Assembly: GCA_021791995.1 (NCBI GenBank) | Contig: JAJYVN010000168.1 | Coordinates: forward strand, 1-6,575 | Reading direction: 5' to 3' | DNA from: Bacillota bacterium | GTDB lineage: Bacteria; Bacillota; Sulfobacillia; RBS10-35; JAJYVN01 | DNA length: 6,575 nucleotides | Part shown: piece after piece, positions 6,229-6,575 of the stretch | Layout of the letters: each line of letters begins with the position of its first letter | Position numbering within the stretch: position 1 is the first letter of the stretch | Position numbers and translations under genes: made by a program | Notes under the pieces: model-generated | Database searches by the model: none | Told to the model about the DNA's origin: nothing | Seen by the model: the letters and a program-made list of their open reading frames with translations, nothing else

Positions 6229-6498
6229 GTGAGGTTGCCGAATTTCCTGATCATCGGGGCTCCCCGCTGTGGTACGACGACGCTTTATGAAGCGCTGAAG
6301 GCACACCCAGACGTTTACATGAGCCCGGAAAAGGAGCCTTGGTATTTTGCCGCGGTGGGCCAGCCGGTATGGGCGGGGCCAGGGGATGCTCAGGGAATCC
6401 GTTCGTGGGATACGTATTGTCGGCTCTTTGATGGTGCACGCGACCAAATCGGAATTGTCCCGTTCTTTGTGGAGATTCAGGAGAGCCGAGTGACTTGA
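6229..6498 (+). CDS. Sulfotransferase, N-terminal fragment (truncated)
   Basis: The first 75 or so of 89 residues match the start of PAPS-dependent sulfotransferases. PNFLIIGAPRCGTTTLYEAL (4-23) holds the 5'-phosphosulfate-binding loop, and HPDVYMSPEKEPWYF (26-40) is the typical segment after it. Such enzymes transfer a sulfuryl group from PAPS to hydroxyl or amino groups of glycans, lipids or small molecules. Family members usually run to about 250-300 residues. This one stops at TGA 6496-6498, before the 3'-phosphate-binding region (Arg and Ser) and the C-terminal fold, so the product should be inactive. The last residues, IGIVPFFVEIQESRVT, could be a weak version of the family's IGExSPxYL stretch, which would put the break very close to the stop. 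Start: GTG 6229 is the only sensible in-frame start after the stop at 6190-6192, and its Shine-Dalgarno is weak (AAGG, 14 nt upstream). The neighbouring PAPS synthetase supports the assignment. Confidence 0.8.
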   Translation: MRLPNFLIIGAPRCGTTTLYEALKAHPDVYMSPEKEPWYFAAVGQPVWAGPGDAQGIRSWDTYCRLFDGARDQIGIVPFFVEIQESRVT

Positions 6499-6575
6499 TG
6501 TTGACATTGTAACCTATCGGGCCTGTGGTGTCAAGTGGTCCCATGGGTATTGGGGTGCACCCCACAATTGTGGTC
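6499..6575. mobile_element. Possible end of an insertion sequence (runs off right edge)
   Basis: Sulfotransferase homology ends just before TGTTGACATTG at 6499, and the following DNA reads as no continuation of that protein in any frame. A terminal TGTTGAC-like start resembles, from memory, ends of IS21-family elements (TG...CA termini). The stretch is dense in palindromes: CCCATGGG (6540-6547), GGGGTGCACCCC (6552-6563) and CCACAATTGTGG (6562-6573). No transposase is in view, so this remains a hypothesis. Confidence 0.3.
6506..6534 (-). promoter_or_regulatory. Near-consensus sigma-70 promoter pointing leftward
   Basis: On the minus strand, TTGACA (6534-6529, perfect -35) is followed by a 17-bp spacer and TACAAT (6511-6506, five of six -10 bases). 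It would transcribe antisense into the sulfotransferase fragment. If 6499 is an element boundary, this is an outward-facing promoter at the element's end. Confidence 0.55.

Noticed and set aside
1..6575. tRNA, rRNA or CRISPR arrays
   Set aside because: No cloverleaf-like element, rRNA motif or regularly spaced repeat was seen on either strand.

Overview
The window is GC-rich bacterial DNA with GTG starts and probably one CTG start. No RNA gene, plasmid locus or taxonomic marker is visible, so the organism cannot be named. A fused ATP sulfurylase/APS kinase occurs in several chemolithotrophic and other environmental lineages, which suits an environmental bacterium but does not prove it.

Layout. 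(a) 1-252, minus: the 5' end of a cytochrome P450 gene that runs off the left edge. The expected P450 reading frame breaks at an eight-G run. (b) 253-376: a short divergent intergenic region. (c) 377-2027, plus: a two-gene ABC-2 exporter operon, with ATPase and six-helix permease genes overlapping by 8 nt. (d) 2069-3775, plus: a complete bifunctional ATP sulfurylase/APS kinase (PAPS synthetase) that has no ATG in frame at its N-terminus. (e) 3776-4311: a 536-nt gene-free stretch rich in inverted repeats, ending in a likely promoter and leader. (f) 4312-5943, plus: a MurJ/MviN-type (MOP superfamily) flippase with a perfect Shine-Dalgarno sequence and a G-quadruplex-prone 3' end. (g) 5944-6228: no convincing gene. 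(h) 6229-6498, plus: the N-terminal third of a PAPS-dependent sulfotransferase, which stops early. (i) 6499-6575: non-coding, palindrome-rich DNA that looks like the edge of another element and carries a strong minus-strand promoter pointing back into the broken gene.

How the genes may work together. The fused enzyme makes PAPS, the sulfuryl donor. The sulfotransferase would have used PAPS. The flippase belongs to a family that moves lipid-linked glycans across the inner membrane. Together they suggest sulfation of an exported or lipid-linked glycan, and the P450 and ABC exporter could belong to the same or a separate metabolite pathway. This is inference from adjacency. As sequenced, the sulfotransferase is truncated and the P450 is out of frame, so the locus may be decaying, or the assembly may contain homopolymer errors.
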